A stretch of 11,964 nt of DNA from Chrysochromulina tobinii (taxonomy: Eukaryota > Haptophyta > Prymnesiales > Chrysochromulinaceae), in assembly GCA_001275005.1 (NCBI GenBank), contig JWZX01002751.1, positions 1-11,964 on the forward strand, in the 5' to 3' direction. Position numbers and translations under genes: made by a program. The notes below the pieces were generated by a model. It did no database searches. It was not told the DNA's origin and saw nothing but the letters and a program-made list of their open reading frames with translations. This document shows positions 1 to 10,000 of the stretch, one piece after another. Position 1 is the first letter of the stretch. Every line of letters begins with the position of its first letter.

Positions 1-446
1 TGGAGCTCATCGGGGCGTCTGAGGACGCGTGGATCCTGGAGGATCCCGAGTGGGTGGCGGGGGTGGAGGGCGGCCGGGACGGGCTCGGCTGGGTGCTCAC
101 GGCGGACAAGGAGGGGCGCGTGTGCGGGCTGAATCTGCGCGGGAAGTGGAAGGGGGAGGCGCTGCCGGCGTCTGTGGCGAGGCTGACGGCGCTGCGAGAG
201 CTCAAGATGGGATACTGCAAGTCGCTCAAGTCGGTCGCGGACCTCCCCGCGTCGGTGACAAAGATTGGTAGGAGCGCCTTTGACGGCTGCACCTCGCTCG
301 CGTCGATCACGCTCCCCGCGTCGGTGACGCAGATTGGTAAGGGCGCCTTTTCTAGCTGCAATTCGCTTTCTTTTATTACGATCCCATCATCGACCGTCGT
401 CGAACCGGGGGCCTTCAGCAAGCACACTCAAGTCACCCGCGCATAG
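1..446 (+). CDS. Leucine-rich-repeat (LRR_5/BspA-like) protein, 3' end only
   Basis: The frame beginning at base 3 is open from the left edge to the TAG at 444-446, so this is the last 147 or so residues of a longer protein whose start lies outside the window. The first part (DGLGWVLTADKEGRV, then LPASVARLTALREL) resembles a plain leucine-rich repeat preceded by a short capping segment. From about base 243 two 23-residue repeats follow, each reading LPASVT-IG-AF--C-SL--IT, and a degenerate third begins IPSSTVVEPGAF. That is the LRR_5 pattern of BspA-like surface and scaffold proteins, which is abundant in several protists and algae. These repeats form a binding surface, so the partner cannot be predicted. 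No intron is visible in this piece. I infer an ordinary expressed gene because the repeats are intact up to the stop. An upstream GTG at 54 is not a credible eukaryotic start. Confidence 0.72.
   Translation, partial: ELIGASEDAWILEDPEWVAGVEGGRDGLGWVLTADKEGRVCGLNLRGKWKGEALPASVARLTALRELKMGYCKSLKSVADLPASVTKIGRSAFDGCTSLASITLPASVTQIGKGAFSSCNSLSFITIPSSTVVEPGAFSKHTQVTRA
243..380 (+). repeat. Two tandem 69-bp coding repeats (LRR_5 units)
   Basis: Units 243-311 and 312-380 both start CTCCCCGCGTCGGTGAC and align without gaps over 69 bases (23 codons). The nucleotide similarity is high in the first half (LPASVT.IG..AF) and lower in the second, which suggests a fairly recent internal duplication within the repeat protein. 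Confidence 0.75.
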
Positions 447-997
447 GCCGGCTCTGGAGCGCGCTGCGCGGAAGACCAGCAGGCCCCACGTCTCTCTCTG
501 GCGTGTGCCCGCCGCGCGCCGTGCGATGCCCTGGAGGCATCAGCCGCGACCGACTCATCGGGGTTGCCCCGCGCGCGCGGCGGCGGGCTCGGTCACTCCA
601 ACGGACGGCGGGACACAGGCGTCGCGAGCACGCGCTCCCCGGTGCCGCCACACACGGCCTCGCACGAGAGGGCGCCTGCCGCACGCACATGCATGTGGGG
701 CCGCGTTCGGCATGCGCGGCGTTTCCGGAATGCCTCGTGTGAACGGCCGCGCATGCCGCATGGTTGTGCTGGAGAGAGTTTAAAAAAGAGGGTGGACTTG
801 CATTCGAGGTGTACTAAGGAAGACTTGTCCTCTACGTCGAAAGTTACAGGAACGCACCCGCCATCGGGGGGCCCCATTTTTGGACGTTTCCTAGAACGAA
901 ACCCCGCAGCGTCGTTGCGAGCGCGCGCTAGGAAGGCGTCGTTGGCGAGTTCTTGCTCAGCCGCTAGCGCCTATCTCGCGACCAGAACAGCTCTCCG
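447..997. other. Intergenic region: downstream flank of LRR gene and presumed promoter/5' leader of dynein gene
   Basis: This 551-bp stretch is very GC-rich up to about 775 and more balanced after it. I see no convincing gene: the long open frames here run into the dynein exon out of frame, have biased Arg/Ser/Ala composition and match nothing. A short hairpin (GATGCC, 5-base loop, GGCATC) lies at 525-541, and a 12-nt palindrome CACATGCATGTG at 686-697. A purine-rich TTTAAAAAAGAGGG sits at 780-793, the only AT-rich spot and a possible core-promoter or 3'-end element, but no clear TATA box or AATAAA signal is present. Promoter assignment is inference from position only. Confidence 0.4.
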
Positions 998-1000
998 ATG
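965..1000 (+). promoter_or_regulatory. Dynein start codon context with upstream in-frame stop
   Basis: The chosen ATG at 998-1000 is followed by GCC (ATGGCC, favourable for eukaryotic initiation). A TAG at 965-967 lies in the same frame upstream, so translation cannot begin further 5' without another exon. The next in-frame ATG is well inside the conserved exon. These facts support 998 as the start unless an upstream coding exon exists. Confidence 0.65.
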
Positions 1001-4000
1001 GCCGACGAGTCAGAGGAGGAGCCCGAGACGCTTGTGGAGGAGCAGCCCGAGGTGGTGCCCTCGCTCGCCTCGGTCGATCCCGAGTGCGTCGAGTGGGTCA
1101 AGAGCAACGTGGACCTGCCCGGCGTCCGCAAAACGGACCTCAAATGGGAGCCGGAGCACGAGGAGACGATCGCCGAGTTCATCGCGTCGACGGCGCACCG
1201 GCGCCTGTTCGCGTGGAGCGATCCGAAGCACGGCCTCAGCCTGTCGACGGCCGCGCCTCAGTCGGAGCACGAGCACCTGCAGTACTTTCTCAAGCCCGAG
1301 ACGGTGCTCACGTCGGAGAACATCGCGCAGGTGGTGCAGTTCGGCACGGTGCAGGGCGCGCCCGTGTACGCGCTGCTGCGGCTCATGACGTCGGTGTACG
1401 TGCCGCGCTGCCTGGGCGACACCTCCTGGCCCGAGACCATCAAGAAGGAGTTCACGAGCCAGATGCACAGGTTCATTATGACCTCTAATGACCTCTGATG
1501 ACCTCTAATGACCTCTGATGACGTCTGATTGCCCCCCTCATCAGGTGCGTGGACTCTTCCTCGACTTCATCCTGACCTCTGATGACCTCTGATGACCTCT
1601 AATGACCATAATGACCTCTGATGCACAGGTTCATGGCGTCGCTCACCGAGTGCGCGTGGGATCAGCGCGGCACGACGCGGCTGTACATCCCGAGCGAGGA
1701 GGGGCTGGACACGCCCGAGGTGGCGGCGAAGCAGAAGGAGCTCGTCCAGCGCCTCGAGTCCACCCTCATCCATTGGACACGTCAGATCAAGGAGGTGGTC
1801 AACCGGCAGGAGGAGGGCGGCGACGCGGACGATGCGGGACCGCTGGCCGAGGTGCAGTTCTGGTCGAGTCGCACAGTGGATCTGAGTGGGATCCATGAGC
1901 AGCTCGAGCGCGAGGGCGTCAAGCGCATCGTCGCCGTGCTCGAGCTCGCCAAGTCCTCGTGCGTGGCGCGCCGCTGATGACCTCTGATTGGCTTCTGATT
2001 GGGCCGCTGATGACCTCTGATAACCTCTGATGATGACCTCTGATGACCTATGATTAGGCTCTGATTGGGCCTCTGATCACCTCTGATGACGTCTTGAGTG
2101 CCTATCTCATCAGGTACCTCGCGCCATTCGAGAAGCTCGCCGTCTCCATCCTCGAAGGCACCATCGAGGCCGTCGACAATCTCAAGTTCCTTGAGAACCT
2201 CAATGAGCCCTGCGGGAAGCTTGCCGAAGCCGAGCCTAATGAGATCCCGGCGATGCTCCCGCCGATCCTGAACGTGGTGCGCCTGATCTGGCGCTACTCG
2301 AGGTTCTACAACACGCCGGACCGCCTCGCTGGGCTGCTGCGCAAGGTGTCGAACGAGATCATCAGCCGTTGCCGCGCCTCCATCTCGATCAGCGAGATCT
2401 TGGATGGCGACGTGAGCCTCTCAATGGCGGCGCTGTCGCAGTCCATCTCGGCGGTCCAGGCGTGGTTCAAGATGTGAGTGCATGCGGATGGACCTCTGAT
2501 GAGTGCTGATGAGTGTTGATTGCTTCTGATGCTGCGCTGACGGCCTCTGAGTGCGTGCTGATAGACTCTGATGGCCTCCCTCCTCAGGTACGACTCCACT
2601 TAAGATGATTGGCACTGATGAGCTTCTGATGAGCCTCTGATGACGTCTGATGGCCTCCCTTATCAGGTACGACTCCACCGAGGCCGCGGTGCGTGCGCGC
2701 GGCGAGAAGGAGCACACGGGTCGCAAGTGGGCCCTCGATCGCTCGTCCATCTTCGCCCAGGTACGTTGATGGCCGCTGATGGCCACCTGCCGTGCATGCA
2801 AGCGCTCACCACGGCGCTCGACACGCGTCGCCCAGATCGACGCTTTCGTGCAGCGCTGCCACGACCTGCAGGAGGTGTGCGAGGGTCAGAAGCAGTTCGC
2901 GCGCCGTGGGCCGGGCGGCGTCACCGCCGACCTGCCCGTCTTCGGCGGCGCGCACGGCAGCGAGGTTGCGACCCAGATCCTTATGATCCAATCCACGTAC
3001 GAGAAGGAGATCTCGCGCCTCAGGTGCGTTGATTGCGTTGATTGCGTTGATTGCGTTGATTGCACGAGAAGGAGATCTCGCGCCTCAGGTGCGTTGATGG
3101 CCACTGAGGACCTACCGGCCTTGCATGCATGCAAGTGCTCACCACAGCGCTCTCGAGATCAAGTGCTCACCACAGCGCGCTCGCGATCTCGCGCCCCAGA
3201 TCGCTCGACTACGACATCCTCGACGTCAAGTCGACCCACTGGCACGACGACTTCTCGGCGTACAAGAACTCCGTCAAGGACCTTGAGGTCATGTTCCAGA
3301 ATGTGATCAACACGGCGTTCGAGGGGGCCCCCACCACGCAGGCGGGCGTGGAGCTGCTCGATGCGTTCACCACGCTCTCGTATCGCGACGCCATCAAGCG
3401 GTGCGTCCAGACGAAGGACTACATGCTGATTAAGGCACTCAAAGTGCATGCTGATGAAGGCCTCTGTGTGCATGCTGACGATGGCCTCTGAGTGCCTCCC
3501 TCATCAGGTGCGTCGAGAAGAAGAGTGCGGAGGTGTTCCAGTCGGTGACTGCCGAGCTTTCTCTCGTCAAGAAGGGCTTCGATCGTCATCGCGGTGCCCC
3601 CCCGATGCTCCACCGCGACCACCCCAAGTACGCAGGCGCCGCTGTCTGGGCTCGCTCGCTGCTGCTGCGCATCCAGCGGCAATGGGCGATGCTCGAGAAC
3701 TCGGCGAAGACCAAGGAGGACATGGCGAAGAAGACGCCCGAGGCCAACCAGGCGATGGAGGCGTATGCGGCGCTCGAAAACTCCCTCGACGAGTTCATTC
3801 GTCGCATGTTCTCGGAATGGATCACGTCCATTGACGCCGGCATCTCGCGCTTCCTCGAGACCTTCCTTATGCAGGTGATTGCGTACTGATGACCCACTGA
3901 TGACGCACTGATGACCCATTGATGACTCACCGATGACTCCCTCGCAACCTTCCTGATGCAGCGCTCGACCACGATGGAGCTCGTGGGCAAGACGGGGCGT

Positions 4001-7000
4001 GAGCGGTACGGGTACGTCGAACAGGCCTTCGACAAGTCGTTGCTGCATCTGAGCTCTGAGGTTCATCATTGGGAGAAGCTCCGCTTCGAGGTGCGTCATT
4101 AATTGCATGCTGATTGCCTCTGATTGCCTCCCTCATCATTGGGAGAAGCTCCGCTTCGAGGTGCGTCATTAATTGCATGCTGATGGCCTCTGAGTGCATG
4201 CTGATGGCCTCTAATTGCATGCTGATGGCCTCTGAGTGCATGCTGATGGCCTCCCTCATCAGGTGCCGTATTCGGCCATGGAGGTCGCTTCGGGGCCGCC
4301 TCGCGAGCGTTACCGCTGCCTGCGCGAGAAGGTGCTCGCCCTCGTGCGCGGATACAATGAGATCCTCTCGCAGCTCACGCCCCAAGAGCGCCGGCTCTTC
4401 TCGGAGCGTCTCGTGTTCCTTGATCGCAAGATTGGTCCCGGCCTCTCGAAGCTCACGTGGAATGCGAAGGCGCAGCTCGACGTGTACCTCAAAGAGACGA
4501 AGCGCCATTGCGCGGACGCCTCGAAGCTCGTGAGCGCCTTCCATGGCAACAAGGCGCTGCTCGCGAAGAGCTGCCGACAGGTACACGTCTCGTCTCGCCA
4601 GGATTGCTCCTCACCCGCCGCGCATGCAAGTGCTCACCGCGGCGCCTCCGCTCATGCCGCCAGATCGCAAGCTCGCCCCTCGTCTCACCCGCCGCGCATG
4701 CAAGTGCTCACCGCGGCGCCTCCGCTCCTGCCGCCAGATCGCGAGCTCGCCCCTCGTCTCGCTGCGTAAGAAGCACGTGTACCCACAGGAGCTCTTCATC
4801 TCGGAGCAATCTGCGCACCAGGGTTCCGTCAAGGGCAAGCTGCAGGACGTGCACAAGCAGATGAAGGCTCTGATGCGCTCGACGCACGAGATCTTTAAAT
4901 CGGATTCGGACGAGGTGCGATCTCGCGCGGACTTTATTTGCCTAGGATTGCGACTCGATAGCGTCTGATGGCGTCTGATGGCGTCTGATTGCGTCTGATG
5001 GCCGCTGATGGCCGCTGTTGAGCCAAAGGATGGGCGCTGAGGAGGGAGGCAATCAGCATGCAATTAAAGGCAATCAGCATGCACTCAGAGGAGCCAAAGG
5101 ATGGGCGCCGATGGACCGAATGATCGCAACTGACGACCGCCCTCATCGGCATCTCCTCACACGATTGCAACTGACGACCGCCCTCATCGGCCTCCCGCCA
5201 CAGGTGTCACGCGAGTGGAACAACTTCGTCGAGTCGATCGACCGCGGCGTCGAAGAGGCGCTTCGTCAAACGGCCAAGCGCTCGTTGCTCGAGCTCTCTC
5301 GATCCATCAACGGCGACGCGAAGACGGAGGTGCAGGCGCTCTTCCGGATTTCGGTCGTGCTCCAGACTTCCAAGGTACGTTGATTGCCTTCGATTGCCGC
5401 GGATGACCTGCCTTGCGTGCAAGTGCTCACCACGGCGCTCTCGCCCTTCGCATTCACAGGTCGAGTTCAAGCCGTCGATTGCGGAGCTCACGCAGACTGT
5501 GAACACCGTCTCTCGCGACGCGATCGCGACGACCAGCGCCATGCCGCGGCTTGTCGACGCCCTGCGTGATGACCCCGACGCCGAGTCCAAGCACCCCTCC
5601 TTCTACGCCAACATCTCGAACGACGAGGATGTGCTGCGCGTGCTCGTCCAGGTGAGGACCCTTGATTACCCTAAATGACTCTTGATGACCCTTGATGACG
5701 TGAACGACGAGGATGTGCTGCGCGTGCTCGTCCAGGTGAGGACTCTTGATTACCCTAAATGACTCTTGAGGACCCTTGATGACCCTAAGTAACCCTTGAG
5801 GACCCTTGATGACCCTTGATGACGTGCTTGTCCAGGTGATGACGGGCATGCGCGACATTCTGCCCAAGCTCCAAAAGTACCTGAACACCTGGGACCGGTA
5901 CAAGCACATTTGGGATGTCGATAAGGATGCGTTCATGCGTCGGTACGCGAAGGCGAACCGCGCGCTCACCGCCTTCGAGACGGACATCACGCGGTACAAG
6001 GAGCTTCAGCAAGAGATCGGCGCCGAAGAGGGCATCTCCAACATCGGCTTCATCCGCATCGACTCCCAGCCTCTCAAGGAAGCCCTCCGCCAGCACTGCG
6101 GCATGTGGCAGCTCAAGTTCACACAGCTGCTCAACTCGCAGGCGGCTACCGAGCTGCAGGAGCTGCTCGACCACATGGAGAGCTGCCGTACCAAGCTCGC
6201 TCAGAAGCCCAAGAACCTCGACATGCTCGCGGACATGATCAAGCTGCACGAGACCGAAGTCCTTTCGCAGAAGGCGACCGAGGACCGCTTCGAGCCGCTG
6301 GAGACACAGTACGCCTGATCGCGTCTGATTGCGTCTGATCGCGTCTGATTGCGTCTCATCACGTCGATTGCGACCCTCATCAGGTACCGGCTGCTCGAGA
6401 AGTTCGAGGTGACCATCAAGGAGAGCGAGCTCGCCAAGCTCGCTGGCCTGCGCACCGAATGGGCCACGTATAAGACGATGCTGCAGGAGGCGGGCTTCAA
6501 GCTCCAAAAGTCGAAGAACGACTTCAAGGACGAGCTGACTGCGACGCTCGCCTCGTTCAACAACCAGGTGCGATCTCCGCTGATGATGGCGAATTGCTGG
6601 CGAACGGATGGCCCCACCCCCCTCATCAGCTCACCGGGCGCTCTCGTGTATCGTTCACACTCTCGTGTATCATTCACAGATCATCGACCAGCGCAACGAA
6701 TTCCTGCGCAACGCGCCCTTCACGGCAGAGGTGTCCGTGGAGGAGGCGCTGGCGTTGATCGCGCAGTACCGCGAGTCGGTCAAGATGATCCGAGCCAAGG
6801 AGAACGACATGAAGGCAGGATTGGGCATCTTTGCGATCGATCCGCCCGTGAACGCGGAGACGGCCTCGACCGAAGTGGAGCTCGATCTGCTCGACCAGGT
6901 CTGGTCGATGATGGCCAACTGGACGAAGAACATGGACCAGTGGAAGACGGGCAAGTTCGCCTCGATGAACGTGCCCGAGATCGAGACCGTCGCTGCGGAC

Positions 7001-10000
7001 TTTGGGAAGCAGATCACGAAGCTCGCCAAGGAGTTCAAGGGCGGCACGGGCGGCAACTGGAAGGTGGGCGAGGACCCTTGATGACCCTTGATGACCCATG
7101 ATGACCCTTGATGACCCTTGATGACCCTTGATGACCTCTCGATTGCCTCCATCATCAGGTGCTCGGCTCGCTCAAGGATCGTGATGGACGTCTGATTGCG
7201 TCCGATTGCGTCTGATTGCGTCTGATTGCCTCCCTCATCAGGTGCTCGGCTCACTCAAGGATCGGGTCGAGAACATCAAGAAGCTCATGCCGCTCATCAT
7301 GGACCTTCGCAACGAGGCGATGCGCCCCCGCCACTGGAACCAGCTCATGGAGGATGTGGGCAAAGAGTTCGACCCGTACGCGGACACGTTCACACTGAAT
7401 CTCATCCTCGAGCTCGGGCTCGAGCACTACGCAGATACGATCTCAACGCTATCTGGTGGAGCTGCGAAGGAGCTCGCGATCGAGGAGGCGCTCGTCAAGA
7501 TCGAGAAGCTGTGGGGAGAGCTCACCCTCGATCTCGCGCCGTACAAGGAATACATTAAGCCGCGCTCGGTCGATGACGTCTACGCTGCCCTTGAGGACAA
7601 CGCCGTCCTACTCTCCACGATGAAGGCGTCGCGCTTTGCGATCGCGTTCCTCGAGGCCCTCGACAAGTGGGAGAAGGCTCTGTCGCACGTGTCCGAGACG
7701 ATCGAGATGATGATGAACGTGCAGCGCAAGTGGTGCGTGAGGACCACTGATGAGGACCACTGATGAAGATAGCCTCTGATGAGGATGGCCGCAGATGACC
7801 ACTGATGAGGACCAGCTGAGTCCCCCCTCCGACCCCCTCCCCTTTGATGCCCCTCTCTGAGCCCCCCCTCTGAGCACCCCCCTCTGAGCACCCCCTCTTA
7901 TGGCCTCCTCCATCAGGATGTATCTCGAGTCGATCTTCGTCGGCTCCGAAGACATCCGTCGGCAGCTGCCGACCGAGTCGTCGCTCTTCGACCAAGTGAA
8001 CGCCGATTGGATCTCGACTACGGCTCGGATGGAGGCGGTCAAGATCGCGTACAAGGCGACGCACCTGGACGGTGTCCTCGAGCTGCTCACCAAGATGGAA
8101 CGAAACTCTGGACCGGATCCAAAGTCGCTTGATGAGTACCTCGAGACGAAACGGCAGGCCTTCCCGCGCTTCTACTTCCTTTCAAACGACGACCTGCTCG
8201 AGATCCTCGGCCAGGCGCGCGACCCGCAGGCAGTCCAGCCGCACGTGCGCAAGTGCTTCGAGGCGATCAAGATCCTCGACATGAAGGACGTTGGCAAGGG
8301 CGGCGCCAGATCTTCGAGGCTCAAGGCTTCAAGTCGCCAGAGTCCGAGTACGTCAAGCTCGAGGACAACCTGCGCGTCACGTGCGGTGGCCCCGTCGAGG
8401 CTTGGCTGCTGCAGATCGAGACGTCCATGTGCACCCAGCTCGCCAAGGACCTGTACAAGTCGTGGGTGGACATTAAGAAGTCGAAGCGGGAGAAGTGGAT
8501 CTCGACCTGGGCTGGCCAGCTCTCTATCTGCACCGGCCAGATCGTGTGGACCACCGAGTGCACCAAGGCCCTGATGACGATGAGCGAGGGCGGCGGCAAG
8601 GCGCCGATGAAGTCGGTCAAGAAGAAGCAGGTGTCGGCGCTCAACAAGCTGTGCGACATGGTGCGCGGCAACCTTGGCAAGCTGGATCGGAAGAAGGTGG
8701 TCAACATCATCACGGTCGAGGTGCACTCGCGCGATGTGATCGATCGGATGGTCAAATCTGGCTGCAGCTCGGTCAACGACTTTGAGTGGCTGCTCCAGCT
8801 GCGCTTCTATTGGGAGGAGGGTACGTCTGCTGGCCTGTGCTGGCCTCGGCTGGCCTCTGATGACCTCGGATGGCCTCTGATGACCTTTGCTGGCCTCTGA
8901 TGGCCTCGGATGACCTCGGATGGCCTCTGCTGACCTCGGATGACCTCTGATTGCGCTCATCATCAGGCTCCCAGCGCTGCGTCGTCAAGCAGACGAACAC
9001 GAGCACCCTCTACGGCTACGAGTACCTCGGCAACCCCGCGCGCCTCGTCGTCACGCCACTGACCGACCGCTGCTACACCACGCTCACGACGGCGCTGCAC
9101 CTGCACCGCGGCGGCTTGCCACAGGGCCCAGCCGGTACCGGTAAGACTGAGACCGTCAAGGATCTGTCCAAGAACCTCGCGAAGCAGTGCATCGTCTTCA
9201 ACTGCTCGGATGGCCTGGATTACAAGTCGCTCGGCCGCATGTTCTCTGGCCTGGCGCAGACGGGCGCCTGGTCGTGCTTCGACGAGTTCAATCGTATCGA
9301 GGTGGAAGTGCTCTCGGTCGTGGCGCAGCAGATCTTGACCATCCTGAATGCGGTCACGCAGGGCGTGTCGCGCTTCATGTTCGAGGGGCGCGAGATCTCC
9401 CTCGACCCGACCTGCGGCATCTTTGTCACGATGAACCCGGGCTACGCCGGCCGTTCCGAGCTGCCCGAGAATCTCAAAGCTCTGCTGCGCCCGATGTCGA
9501 TGATGACGCCCAACATCGATCTCATCATCGAGATCATGCTCTTCGCTGAGGGGTTCGTCACGGCCAAGGGCCTCTCCAAGAAGATGACGACGCTCTACTA
9601 CCTGATGGTCCAGCAGCTCTCGAAGCAGGACCACTACGACTTCGGCCTTCGCTCGATTAAGTCGGTGCTCAACTCGGCCGGTGCGCTCTCAAGCTGATTG
9701 CCACTGATTGCCACTGATTGCCACTGATTAAGTCGGTGCTCAACTCGGCCGGTGCGCTCTCAAGCGCGACCCGAAGATCCATGTGCCTCGCATGCAAGCG
9801 CTCACCACGGCGCCGCCCCCCCTCCTCCCCACAGGTGCTCTCAAGCGCGACCCGAACATCCACGACCCCGAAGACGTGCTGCTACTCCGCTCCATCCGCG
9901 ACATGAACGCGCCCAAGTTCATCGTGCAGGACATGCCCCTCTTCAACGCTCTGATGAGCGACCTCTTCCCAGGCGCCGAGCCGCCCATTGTCGATTACGG

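Larger units (their letters stand above)
998..6308 (+). other. Dynein N-terminal tail region (DHC_N1), exons 1-13
   Basis: Residues 1 to about 1,158. In dyneins the tail dimerises or binds intermediate and light chains and docks the motor on the A-tubule. The acidic N-terminus ([17 protein letters not shown]) is followed by a segment with [17 protein letters not shown] and then [10 protein letters not shown] across the exon 1/2 junction. Further matches to the tail family include IRLW-type sequence in exon 3 ([18 protein letters not shown]), [14 protein letters not shown] in exon 9 and [15 protein letters not shown] in exon 11. Boundaries are approximate. Most exon-edge duplications described below interrupt this part of the protein. 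Confidence 0.75.
6680..8820 (+). other. Dynein linker (DHC_N2) region, exons 15-17
   Basis: Roughly residues 1,275-1,690 form the linker, the mechanical lever that swings across the AAA ring. Visible markers in order are [14 protein letters not shown] (exon 15), [16 protein letters not shown] and LSTMKASRF (exon 16), then WMYLESIF formed across the exon 16/17 junction, [18 protein letters not shown], and [14 protein letters not shown]. The segment ends with [14 protein letters not shown] just before intron 17 and AAA1. A one-base frame break lies inside exon 17 between [12 protein letters not shown] and QIFEAQGF. Confidence 0.82.

Noticed and set aside
525-541. Hairpin GATGCC/GGCATC as a terminator
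   Set aside because: Six base pairs without a U-run, in a eukaryotic context; expected by chance in DNA this GC-rich.
447-997. TATA box or poly(A) signal
   Set aside because: TTTAAAAAAG near 780 is the only AT-rich spot and fits neither consensus well; no AATAAA found.
564-1388. Long plus-strand open frame running from the intergenic region across the first dynein exon
   Set aside because: Arg/Ser-rich composition typical of an off-frame reading of GC-rich DNA, and it overlaps the conserved dynein exon in another frame.
1621-3491. Several short separate genes (open stretches each starting with ATG)
   Set aside because: They are consecutive exons of one protein. Splicing in consistent phase recreates the conserved dynein sequence.
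5785-6507. Minus-strand open frame of 240 codons, and a similar one at 8172-8963
   Set aside because: Both lie antisense to conserved dynein exons and cross intron arrays. They reflect high third-position GC and match no family.
7064-7158. Box C/D snoRNA signals: TGATGA and CTGA motifs recur in many introns
   Set aside because: The motifs are parts of 10-nt arrays, without the single C and D boxes at about 60-80 nt spacing or a terminal stem, so they are by-products of the repeat.
8821-8966. CRISPR-like regular repeats
   Set aside because: Units of 9-21 nt without unique spacers, inside spliced introns of a eukaryotic gene.
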